From NCBI RefSeq assembly GCF_014839805.1, contig NC_051132.1, positions 6,324,001 to 6,388,000 on the forward strand: DNA of 64,000 bases. Direction: 5' to 3'. The position numbers were made by a program, and so were the translations under genes. Source of the DNA: Manduca sexta. Its lineage: Eukaryota; Arthropoda; Insecta; Lepidoptera; Sphingidae. The number at the start of each line of letters is the position of its first letter. The stretch's first letter is position 1. Shown in pieces: positions 36,101-45,804 of the stretch. Under the pieces are notes generated by a model that saw only the letters and a list, made by a program, of their open reading frames with translations, had not been told where the DNA came from and ran no database searches.

Positions 36101-39100
36101 TTTAAATCAGCTAGAAATTCATGTTTAAAATATTGCATTAAAAACTGGGCGCGTAGTCCGTCTCTTATGCCCGCATCATTACGGCTATTTACAACCGGTG
36201 ACGTCACGCCAATTACGCGCGTTTTTTGACAGCTACCACTTCCAACCATCACACGCTTTTAATATTTTTGCGCACATTTTGATATTATAATTCTTTATAG
36301 CCAATCACAACAAACTGGAATTCGAATAATTCTTTCTGCACTTAGATTTGACTTTTAATCTATATCTATACTTATAATAAATCTGTAGAGAGGTCAATTC
36401 TGTACATGAAATATATTTCCAAAATAACTATCAGGGGGTGATTAGGGATCGATACTGATGCCAAAAATGCAATTAGTAAAATTTTTGTTTGTCTGTCTGT
36501 CTGTATAACCGTTATAGAAACAAAAACTACTCGACGGATTTTAACGAAACTTGGTACATTTATTTGTCATACTCCTGTGCAGGTTATAGTATACTTTTCA
36601 TCACGCTACAATTAATAGGAGCAGAGCAGTGAAGGGAAATGTTGGGAAAACGGGAGAAGTTACTCCATTTTTTAAGCTTCCGCCGCGTGTGCAACCTTAA
36701 TTGTTAAAGCTACACAGAAATCATGTATGACGGAAATGTTCGCCTTAAAATTATATAAAAATATCCCACGACAGCATATGTCTATCTTTTATGGTTGACT
36801 CACAATAACACGTGTAGCTCCCGATAGCAAAGCAGTTCGAAGCTTTCCCATCATATTTGTCCCCCCGTCCGTTTCTAACACCCTCAGCCCGCCCCGGATC
36901 GCGGGGGGGGGGGGCAAGCCAGGGCCCGTGCCCCGGGCGGCGAATTTAGAGGGCGGGAAATTCAAACTTGGCAGACGAATACACATCTCATCATTAACGC
37001 AACTTTGACTACTGCGACATCTATACTCTATACTATTATATAAAGCTGAAGAGTTTGTTTGTTTGAACGCTCTAATCTCGGGAACTACTGGTTCAAACTG
37101 AAAAATTCTTTTTGTGTTGGATAGCCCTTTGTTTGTGGAGTGCTATAGGCTATATATCATCACGCTACACCCAATAGGAGCGGAGCAGAAATGGCTAACC
37201 TCAGGAACTACAGAACTGAAAATTTATTTTTGTGTTGGATAGCCCTTTGTTCGTGGAGTGCTATAGGTTATATATCATCACGCTATACCCAATAGGAGCG
37301 GAGCAGTAAAGGATAATTTCAGGAACTACCGGTTTGAACTGAAAAATTATTTTTGTGTTGGATAGCCCTTTATTCGTGAAGTGCTATAGGTTATATATCA
37401 TCACGCTATACCCAATAGGAGCGGAGCAGTAATGGCTAATCTCAGGAACTACCGGTTCGAACTGAAAAAATATTTTTGTGTTGGATAGTCCTTTGTTTGT
37501 GGAGTGCTATATATCATCACGCTATACCCAATAGTAGCGGTTCAGTAATGGCTAATCTCAGGAACTATCGGTTCGAACTGAAAAAATATTTTTATGTTGG
37601 ATAGCCCTTTATTCATGGAGTGCTATAGGCTATATATCATCACGCTATAACCAATAGGAGCAGAGCAGTAACAGTTTCAACATGTTGCAAAAACGGGGAA
37701 AATATATTATTTTTGAGAGCTTCTGTTGAGTGCGCTGCTGCGTAAACGATTAAAGTTATGCAACAATGATGTATGACGAGATTGTTCCTCTTAAAAAGTT
37801 ATACAAAAATTTATTATAAAACAAAGTCCCCGCTGAATTTGTCTGCCTGAACGTGTTAAACTCAAAAACTACCCAACGTATTAGGATAAAATTTGGTATG
37901 GAGACAGTTTGAGACCCTGGGAAGAACACAGGCTTTCGGAAAAATATATAGCGTGACTTTTATAACGGAAAACTTTAGCCTGAAAAACTTTATAACGCGG
38001 GCGGAGCCGCGGGCAAAAGCTAGTATTTTATAAAAGCAGTAAAAGCTATTTTAGGAAACACATTGGATGTACTCAGGCGAAAGGAAAAGAAATAAGAAGA
38101 CTTAGCGGATTAATTAATAAATACCTTTCCGAGCAAAAACTGGCCCATATTCTTCTCCTTCTGCCAGTCCCTAGCGCTGATGTCTTGAGCCACTGTGTAG
38201 CCCACTATGTAGTCGAAAGCGTCGGCAGCTTTGACGAAACTCGCCTTTTTCCCGATTACCACAACCAGCTCTACTTCCCAATCGACTTTCTGTGAATAGA
38301 TATAAAGTATTAAATTATATTAAAAAATGGTGTCTCCTTAATTTCGTGTTTTATGTGTGGACCTGCAAAGACTTAATACTAACAAGACAAAACTAATAGA
38401 TCGCTCTAAAATGTATCCGCACTGCAAGGTAATTCGATATAAAAAAAACCACGCGCGTCGCAGCGCTGCGACCGCATTGCCCACGCATGGCACGAGGCGA
38501 CTTATTTAAATGCACCCTTAAGATAGTATCGTAAGAAGTTTAAACGGTATGGCATTACTCTGCCCTGGTTATCTTGAGGCGTAATATGTTGCCTCATAAT
38601 ACCTATTATTTTTTTTGATAAAAGGCGTTCAAACTGTAACACCAAAGTTGCAAACTGGCAGGAACAAACAATTAAAAGAATCCTTCACAAATAAAAGGCT
38701 ACACTCTTTGTAGGCAAGGGCATTTGAAACTAAATGTAATACCTTTATTTTGTGAGAAATACTAATCACAAAGGTGCACATAAAACAACAAATAATTGCA
38801 TTACAAACACTGCATCTCACATACCCTAGTAACATCAGTCCTCAACCTCACTGCCTGATCGGGGCCCAATAATAGTGCTGGCGAACTTGCTGAACATCAT
38901 TGGAACAGGAGGTGGATTCAACTTCTGCTCCTCACAATGATCCTTGTAGTTAAGGCCGATGCACATGACCTTATCAATACCATGGATGGGGAGTTGTTAA
39001 TGTCACTGCAGGACATTGGCACTACATTGGGGCATTGGCATGGTGATTTTGTTGTGGATTTTAACCTTAAATCAAAAATAAGTTTTATAGATAAGTCTAT

Positions 39101-40806
39101 AAGTACCATTTACATAAAATCATACTGAAATGTAATTGAATATGTGTTATTTTTATGGATAGTAAATAAAGGTTTTCAATAGGATAATAAAACATTTATT
39201 ATTATATTTTAAATATGTGTTTTCCGTGATAATATATATATTTTTATGTTACAGGTATTTTTATTTATTTGTAGATAAGTTGAAATATAAATTACTGTAT
39301 AAAGTTACTTCATTCTACACAGTTTTCAACAGTTTATCTTTGGATAGCCACTCTCAAGATAACAATATATTTAAGTACCCTCAGTTTTATAAACAAAGAT
39401 AACAATGGCTGCAACTATGATAACATTGAACTGAGTTTTAAAATCCAACAAACATACTGTACAATAACAATTTAAATGCAGAGATATTACAAAGATATCC
39501 ATCTTACAAATAAATGCTATTATACAGTTTTCTTCTAATCACTATTATCTGTTTATATGTTTGTTGGAATTAAACACAGAGACAACTGAACAGATTTCAA
39601 TGGAATTTAGCCCACATGCATATCATGTCTTGGATTAACGTATAGAGTACTTTGTATCCTGGTAATTTACTCGGAAGTAGGAACTGGTGGGGACAGATCA
39701 CCCGCTCCAGATGCAACCCTGATACTGCCCACAATCCTCAGATATGAGGAACCGACCAGAGAGAGAGAGAATTTACTCCAATTGGAAAAGTAATTTTCTA
39801 TAAGTCTAGCGTTATCATGTTTTAGAGACTTTAGTAGTGCGCCAAGGCTTTTGACATGGGCAAAACTGCAAACAATGTATGAAATCATTTTAGCAAGAGA
39901 AACTCAATAATATCTATTGGTAAAGTTCAGCCTTTGTACTCAAGTAACATAAATATAAAATTACTTTTCTCCCATATTATTAAACTAGTAAATAATTATT
40001 TTTTAAAAACAAATTATATTGTATTACCAGTATTTTTATTTTGTGTAAAATTGTATATTTTAATTTTAAATAAATATCATCAAAATGTAATGCTATCATA
40101 GAATTCAAACCACCTATTAAATAACTTAAACATATATATTTTTAACTACACTCATCATATATCCCAGACCTAAATCAGTAGTATGTAATATATTAAATCT
40201 TGAAACATTTTATATTATCTTAAAAAGTTTTAGCTTAAAGTTACACTAGCAATTTTAAATAAAATACATAAATAAATTATGAAAACTAATTGAAGCAGAA
40301 ATATATTTAATGCCACAACTAACATAATATTTATAATAAAAGTTATAGTCATCTAGATAATAAGTTATATATGCAAATAAATTATAAAGGAAAGTATCCG
40401 TGTGGTACCAGGTTAAAATCTTTTAAGTACAAGTGAACACTGATAGAAAACTAAACATTTAGTTATCTCTACCATGCAATTTATTTAATAGGCAATTTAT
40501 TACTTACTTTTTCACGTTATCTATTTGATTATTTCTTAAAATCTCAATTACAGTTGTTCCTAACGAAGGGTCGGCCTTATTTATATCGACAATCCCATCC
40601 CCTTCCAAGTAGCCCGCACAAATTTTTTTTGGATCATTTTTGTATGAAAATTGAACTAATTTCATGTTTCTATTCTGCGTTACGGAAAAGGGTCGGGCAA
40701 TTTCAACTGCCAATCCTTTACTGGGTATGATTTCAGATAATAAATTGCTTTTTATACATGTTATCGCTCGGCGGCACAGCAATCTCCGACTCAGACTACA
40801 ATTCAT
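33195..40806 (-). CDS. FAHD2: FAHD2-like fumarylacetoacetate hydrolase domain protein, exon 2 disrupted
   Basis: Member of the FAH superfamily, metal-dependent enzymes acting on small ketoacids; the substrate of FAHD2 proteins is not settled. Five exons on the minus strand: 40806-40508, 39065-38825, 38289-38125, 34619-34453, 33351-33195 (stop TAG). All junctions are GT/AG with matching phase, and total length is 1029 nt against about 314 codons for human FAHD2. Exon 1 gives an Arg-rich mitochondrial presequence, then MKLVQFSY. Exon 2 holds the His-x2-Glu site (NYKDHCEEQ) and FSKFAST. Exon 3 has the metal ligands WEVE and the Asp of QDISARDW. Exon 4 has FCPLGP; exon 5 has [12 protein letters not shown] and ends EKF. 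ATG at 40806 was chosen because codons upstream are TTG/ACG only. Exons 1, 3, 4 and 5 are clean. Exon 2 needs three frame changes (near 39009, 38989 and 38861) and otherwise meets a TGA, so this copy is either a recent pseudogene or mis-sequenced. Confidence 0.85.
33716..34125. repeat. Two family-C repeat fragments, opposite orientations, in FAHD2 intron 4
   Basis: At about 33745-33870 a copy runs forward (cccttcaaatcgaaacacaa, agaaatagccattgcgttgc). At about 34015-34125 a second runs inverted (attcaaggtgttggatggtg, tttctactgttaatgggcgg). Both match the longer copy at 27283-27580. Confidence 0.6.
34146..34412 (-). mobile_element. tRNA-headed SINE (family B), inverted, in FAHD2 intron 4
   Basis: It contains ccactgttggcaacgggcc, ctactactgagagggatta, ggcctagtgcggattggttt and tttccttcaccgttaaagc, matching the copies at 9408 (inverted) and 58773 (forward). 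It ends about 40 bases from exon 4. Confidence 0.8.
34663..34915 (+). mobile_element. tRNA-headed SINE (family A) in FAHD2 intron 3
   Basis: This full-length copy has head taactgccttgatggctaag, B box gggttcgatcccc, body atcagccggagtacggaatt, aggctcgcccattatt, gatgggacggtatacac, then tgcgcctctgcctaccctt and gggggataaatg. It lies about 45 bases upstream (in gene order) of exon 4. Confidence 0.85.
35931..35980. repeat. Perfect 24-bp palindrome with 2-base spacer, in FAHD2 intron 3
   Basis: The left arm 35931-35954 begins gccggcatccaaggaag. After AC (35955-35956) the right arm 35957-35980 is its exact reverse complement. Not a single mismatch is present, so it is young or conserved. Confidence 0.95.
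36362..36770 (+). mobile_element. Helitron-like fragment, second family, in FAHD2 intron 3
   Basis: It begins tctatacttataataaatct and contains gtctgtctgtctgtataacc, gacggattttaacgaaactt, tcatcacgctacaattaata and ggagcagagcag. It shares the 'tcatcacgcta...aataggagc' block with the elements at 37020 and 42325 but has a different 5' half. Confidence 0.6.
36903..36914 (+). repeat. G12 run in a GC-rich block
   Basis: Twelve consecutive G, followed within 50 bases by further G3 tracts (cagggcccg, ccccgggcgg, gagggcggg). This can form a G-quadruplex on the plus strand. Confidence 0.85.
37020..38022 (+). mobile_element. Non-autonomous Helitron-like element with internal minisatellite, copy 1
   Basis: It starts with tctatactattatataaagc and ends gcgggcggagccgcgggc ... 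gctag followed by T, which fits Helitron insertion at AT with 5' TC and 3' CTRR ends. The centre (about 37073-37670) is a tandem array of five units of about 114-124 bp, each with ggaacta, 'tgttggatagccctt', 'ctatatatcatcacgct' and aataggagcgg. The 3' third (37840-38022) is the module shared with 31415. It has no open frame and lies in FAHD2 intron 3. Confidence 0.75.
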
Positions 40807-42324
40807 TGTCAACGTCAAAGTTTTAAAAATCGAAGGAAACAGTATTAATCTGTTATGTAACTGGCAGAACAGTTTTTACTAATATTGCTAAAAGATTGTG
40901 TTCTTGGAGGCCAAGTTTGTTGTAAAAATTATTTTGACTTTGAATTGCTATCAATGTCATGCGTCAGCCGTCATCGCCACTGTTGCCAGGTGACTCCTAC
41001 GAAATTCCCAAAATTAAGTGGAGAGATCTCAGAAAAATGCTTTTTTGCAAATTTTACAGGATGAATGACCTAAAAACGGGATCCCGAGCTGTTTACTGGT
41101 AAAAATGATGGTTTCGACGAGAAATGTACCGTATTATGCTTTCATTAGACAATTTACTACCCGCATAAATCCCCCAATTTTTTTTTCGCGGCGTAAAAAA
41201 TACAAAATTTTGGAGAACCCTCCCCATCTGGTAACTGTAACCATCGCTGTGTCACTATCAGTCTCTTATCAATTATAATTAGGATACGTTCTGAAATCAG
41301 GTATTTAATATTGCAAATAGCAACTTCCTAGACGTCATATATTTCGATATAACGTGATAGCGTAATTTCATATTCTTGGTAATTAAGTATAAATTAGCTT
41401 CTTTTTATCACAAAATAAGTACTAATAGAAAATATATATAAAATTATACCTGTTAACTTGAGTAGTTCCTATTATCTTTGGGAGTTTTTATACAAACAAA
41501 TATTTATAGGCAAAAAACAGAGCACACCTTGCGTGCGATGCAATACGACGCGTAGCGATAAGACAGCCCTGCACGAATGTCCGAAAACTACATTGCCGGA
41601 TTTATTAATACCTTGGCCAGCCTGCCTGCCTATGCCTCGGCTTAGGGTCGGCCTAGTTACAATCGGTGACCTTTTTCGCTTGCGCAAAATAGCCACCCGG
41701 ACTTAGTACATGCGGAGAGGCATAAACTCAGTGGGACTTATTTAAAGGGAAGTGTGAATTCGGCACTGCGATAATATTATCTAGTCCCACATATTATATA
41801 CTTAAATAGCGACAGTTATGGGAATATTACATATTATTACGCAAAGCAGGGCGTATTTACAGAGCAATTCAGAGAATATTTTATGGAACACGTTATGCGG
41901 TCTGCCGTCAGTGCTGCCATGTGACTGCCAAACCTCTAACGACTAATTAACAATCTGGCAGGAACAACAACATTTTTAAGACAACAAGCCGGGCTTTCGA
42001 GCTTGCCTGAATTCAACCCCCTATATGAGATTCAATTCGGGGCAAATGGTGTTCGAAACATCCTTGTGTATAAAGAGTAGGTACTTACTCGTAAAGAATC
42101 ATAATCAATTCTTTCAACAATTACTGCAATAATACCTTTTTGTCCATGCTAAAATGTTTCGGAGCAAAGATTCCTATAGCTACCAACTAGTATCGGTCTA
42201 ATTAACTCGTATATTTTGATAGGTGTACCTACTAAGTACCTATGTCTTCCTGTGCTTTTTTTACAGTGTAATGGATGTGAGTACTTACCACAGATTTAAT
42301 CTAAATTCTAAAGGATGCACCAAT

Positions 42325-43376
42325 CTATATTACTATTATATAAAGCTGAAGAGTTTGTTTGTTTGAACGCGCTAATCTCAGGAATTACCGGGTCAAACTG
42401 AAAGATTCTTTTTATGTTGGATAGCCCTTTGTTCGTGGAGTGCTATATGCTATATATCATCACGCTATGACCAATAGGAGCGGAGCAGTAACGGCTAATC
42501 TCAGGAACTACCGAGTCAAACTGAAAAAATATTTTGTTCGTGGAGTGCTATAGGCTATATATCATCACGCTATACCCAAGAGGAGCGGAGCAGTAATGCC
42601 TGATCTCAGGAACTACTGGTTCGAACTAAAAAAATCTTTTTGTGTTGAATAGCCCTTTATTTGTGGAGTGCTATAGGCTATATATCATCACGCTATACCC
42701 AAGAGGAGCGGAGCAGTAATGGCTAATCTCAGGAACTACCGGTTTGAACTGAAAAAATATTTTTGTGTTGAATAGCCCTTTGTTTGTGGAGTGCTATAGG
42801 CTATATATTATCACGCTATGACCAATAGGAGCGGAGCAGTAGTGAAACATTTTGCAAAGACGGGCAAAATTTATTAGTTTTGAGAGCTTCCGTTGCGTGC
42901 GCTGCGTAAACGGGTAAACTTATGCAACAATGACATATGACGGGATTGTTCCTCTTAAAAAGTTCTACAAAAATATATTATAAAACAACTAGCGGCCCGC
43001 TCTGGCTTCGCACGGGTATAACATAACAAAATAACAGTATTTCTCCACTATTTAATGGATGTTATTATACATATAAACCTTTCCCTTGAATTACTCTATC
43101 TATTAAAAAAACCGCATCAAAATCCGTTGCGTAATTTTAAAGATATAAGCATACAAAGGGACATAGGGACAGAGAAAGCGACTTTGTTTTATACTATGTA
43201 GTGAAGTTGCATCTGTCTGCCTGAACGTGTTAAACTCAAAAACTACCCTACGTATTAAGATGAAATTTGGTATGGAGACAGTTTGAGACCCTGGGAAGAA
43301 CATAGGCTCCCGGGAAAATATATAGCGTGACTTTTACCTATAACGGAAAATTTTAGCCCGAAAAACTTTATTTTTA
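42325..43376 (+). mobile_element. Non-autonomous Helitron-like element with internal minisatellite, copy 2
   Basis: It starts tctatattactattatataa and shares the layout of the element at 37020: gaagagtttgtttgtttgaa, four tandem units of about 105-125 bp (about 42372-42840), then the 3' module (43185-43370, gtctgcctgaacgtgtt, atggagacagtttgagaccc). It is interrupted by the insertion at 42988-43203, and its GC-rich 3' tip is lost or degraded. Confidence 0.7.
42988..43203 (-). mobile_element. Small element nested inside Helitron-like copy 2
   Basis: Compared with copy 1 (ttataaaacaaagtcc...), the sequence breaks after ttataaaacaa and resumes near gtctgcctgaac. The inserted text runs ctagcggcccgctctggctt ... 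aaagcgactttgttttatac-tatgtag. The CTAG at its left edge and its known frequency in moth genomes suggest a minus-strand Helitron-like insert. Confidence 0.6.
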
Positions 43377-44070
43377 GACTCAGTTTCCAACGACAGATGT
43401 GTTGCTCCAAAGGAGAAAAAAAAATAGATAATATGTTGAGTTGACTGTTACATTGTTTCATAATAAATGCCCACCTACACGCATTATGAATTGCGGACAA
43501 TAATTGACCCCAATTTGTCTCGTGCGCGGGTCAGATCAGACCTCCGTGATTCACTCAACAAAATTTTAACCTCATGTGCTTGTAATTGATATTATAATAC
43601 CTAACTATTTAAAACACGAAAAAGGGGAAATTAGAAACAGGAATACTTTAACTGTTAGTCAAATCTTTTGTGTTAAGACACAAAAGACTACTTACCCACC
43701 TACCGAGTACTTAGTATTTTTTCATGCCTAATCTCATTTTTGTCGCAACCCAAGGCCGTGTCCTGTAATGTGGTTTATTGTACGTATTTTGTAGTTTCCT
43801 GGTAAGTAGACGATACCTAGTATATTCTTGTGTATTACGTATATTAAGTACTTACTTACTTTATGTAGTAGATAATAGGGATGTGTCTGATATTCGTAGT
43901 CGTTGATATCCAAAACGAAAAAAAAATTATCTATACTTACATAAGTTTGAGGATCTTAAACGAATCATTTATTTTAGTAAATTTCATAACGTAGGAACCC
44001 GTCAATGTAGGTAAGTACCTAATACATATTATATGAAATTTTCTATGTAGATATCATGTACTTACCATAG

Positions 44071-44141
44071 AGTTAACACTATTTCATTAGTACCTACCTA
44101 TATGATATTTTTTTATAGGTACTAGTGAAATAGTGTTAACT
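44071..44141. repeat. Inverted repeat (MITE-like hairpin)
   Basis: The left arm agttaacactatttcattag continues to tacct. The right arm (44114-44141) is its reverse complement with one mismatch over about 25 bases, plus a few extra bases in the left arm. The spacer is AT-rich. Confidence 0.7.
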
Positions 44142-44737
44142 TTAAACAGGCACTTTTTTATTTCTCTAAATTCTTTATTTAATTGTCTCATTTATATTGC
44201 ATAAATTATGGCGCGCTTTACAACCGGGTCTACGTTTTACACTACCTGTGTATGAGCATTGTCATCATAAGTACCTAGTAAGTAATATTTGACCTAAACG
44301 CATTATTGTGTTGGATCCTCCAATGTGAGATATGTTAGAGAAGTATTTTAATTTCAGAAAATAGAACCAAGGTATAACTGGAACATTTGTCTTTAGTGGG
44401 TATTTTTTGCATCAGACTACTACAGTTCTCCGAGAGATTGTTAATCACCTCTAGCTTAGCCCTAGACGAGGAATAGAATGGAGGTAGAGACTTGAAAGTG
44501 CCTTTAGGCTTCAATACATGGGAACCACTACTTGCCAAAGACAGCTTCTTTTGGTACCACAGCTAAAGTTCTTGGTTCATTACTAATTTAACTTGTTGGA
44601 TACAGTAAAGCCAAAATGATATAAGTTGGACAAGCTGCAAAATATTCCCAACTATTTTCCTTGAGGCTCAAATAGGCTTACAAAATAAATTGATTTGTGT
44701 ATATAAGTATTAAATTCAAAAGACTATGTTCAAACAT

Positions 44738-45437
44738 CTAGTTATTATTTATTGTTCTAACTTCAAGTGTAGTTAATTTCTTGTAATAGGTTTTTTCCGA
44801 GTAATATAATATTCTTCTCTGGTATGGTACGGGAGCATAAGGATCTTCAACATAATACTTGGGTTTCTTCCAAAATTTTGTGACCATTTTGTCCAAAAGT
44901 GTGTTTTGTGTGGCATTACAAAAAACATGTTGTCTCAGCCTCCTTTTTTGTGCTAGGGATTTCTTCCATAACTTCTTTTGCCTGCCAACTTTTGTTCTTA
45001 TCCAACCACCCCAGTGTAGTCTAAAGAATCTGCGTACAGCAGCTTTAACAGTTTTCCTTTTCCCACGCTTAAGACTAAACTTCGTAACAGATCTAGCAGG
45101 TACAGAAGGTAATATGGTTTTGGAAATCTCAAGTACCCGTTTGTTAGATAATAAAGATTGCTGGGAACACAAAGGCGTATTTAGTTGAATATTTTTTAGT
45201 GTGGAAAAAGTTTTTATGTCATTCTTAATGATCCTGGCCGTATTGTAAACAGGTATCGAAAGAGGCCGTATTCTCCGTATTGCTGAAAAGAAAAATTAAC
45301 CTCAAAACAAGTCAAACATCATAACAACAAAACTGTATAAAATCATATTAGAACCACAAAAAGTTATTTATAGACAATTGTGTGCGTAAATTGTTACATT
45401 TAATTTATTATTTACCTGTAAATGCACAGCGAAACAT
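44738..45437 (-). CDS. mRpL35: Mitochondrial ribosomal protein bL35m (mRpL35)
   Basis: Structural protein of the large subunit of the mitochondrial ribosome. Two exons on the minus strand: 45437-45416 (22 nt, MFRCAFT plus one base, donor GTAAAT) and 45282-44738 (acceptor ttttcag, stop TAA). Together they make 567 nt, 188 residues plus stop, which equals the length I recall for the human protein. The N-terminal 70 or so residues are basic and Ser/Thr-rich, as for an import presequence. The family core follows: KRKTVKAAVRRFFRLHWG, then GRQKKLWKKSLAQKRRLRQH, and the C-terminal segment around KYYVEDPYAPVPYQRR. The ATG at 45437 gives a short first exon that splices in phase. An AATAAA lies at the stop codon. 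It is divergent from Mic60, 367 bp away. Confidence 0.95.
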
Positions 45438-45804
45438 TTTAAAGCAGAAATAATTCAAAGCTTTTCCACTGTGATTAAAATTTTGACAGGACTGCAGTTG
45501 AGTTACCTAATTTTTTAATATTTTTCTTTTTATGTATTTATTTTACAATTAGTAAGTGATATATTTATATTGTAATTAATTTAAAGTTATACGTATTTGA
45601 GTATCGATTTGTTTGTATATGAATTTTAAATAATTTTATGTATTTTAGAACAACAATATCGAGTATCGACTAATTTATAAGTATAGACAATGAACAATTG
45701 GTAAACTCTAAGTCTTATCTGTTCTAATATAAACTGTGGACTGTCATTACGTCTTTAGTCTCTGGGATTTTGACGGCCCAAGTGGAAAGAGATTCGTGCC
45801 GAAA
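45438..45804. promoter_or_regulatory. Shared divergent promoter region of mRpL35 and Mic60
   Basis: The 367 bp between the two start codons must contain both promoters and 5' leaders. There is no convincing TATA/initiator pair. It contains TATCGATT at 45602-45609 and a TATCGAGTATCGAC stretch at 45658-45671. These are close to the DREF site TATCGATA, which in flies is enriched at housekeeping and mitochondrial-protein promoters. That DREF acts here is an inference. Confidence 0.6.

Larger units (their letters stand above)
40807..44737. other. Spacer between FAHD2 and mRpL35
   Basis: No gene was recognised. It holds the upstream region of FAHD2, the second Helitron-like copy (42325-43376) with a nested insertion, and an inverted repeat at 44071-44141. 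The open frames at about 41458-41706 overlap on both strands in GC-richer DNA and lack splice or family support. Confidence 0.55.

Noticed and set aside
36789..36986. 65-residue minus-strand frame
   Set aside because: It runs through the G12 run and repeat text; low-complexity composition, no family.
37073..37670. Tandem repeats with unique stretches, considered as a CRISPR array
   Set aside because: The unit is about 120 bp, units differ by point changes along the whole length, and there are no short constant repeats with variable spacers. It is an element-internal minisatellite in a eukaryote.
38918..39128. Two 63-residue frames, one on each strand
   Set aside because: Both are shadows of the frame-disrupted FAHD2 exon 2; neither matches the family.
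39667..39888. 73-residue minus-strand frame in FAHD2 intron 1, considered as an extra exon
   Set aside because: FAHD2 exons 1 and 2 join in phase without it, and it has no similarity to the family.
40664..40882. Plus-strand frame over FAHD2 exon 1
   Set aside because: It is antisense to the exon that encodes the FAHD2 N-terminus with MKLVQFSY.
41458..41706. Frames of 82 and 74 codons on opposite strands
   Set aside because: They overlap each other in slightly GC-rich DNA upstream of FAHD2, with no splice context or recognisable motif.
44859..45188. 109-residue plus-strand frame
   Set aside because: It is the antisense of mRpL35 exon 2, which has clear family similarity on the minus strand.
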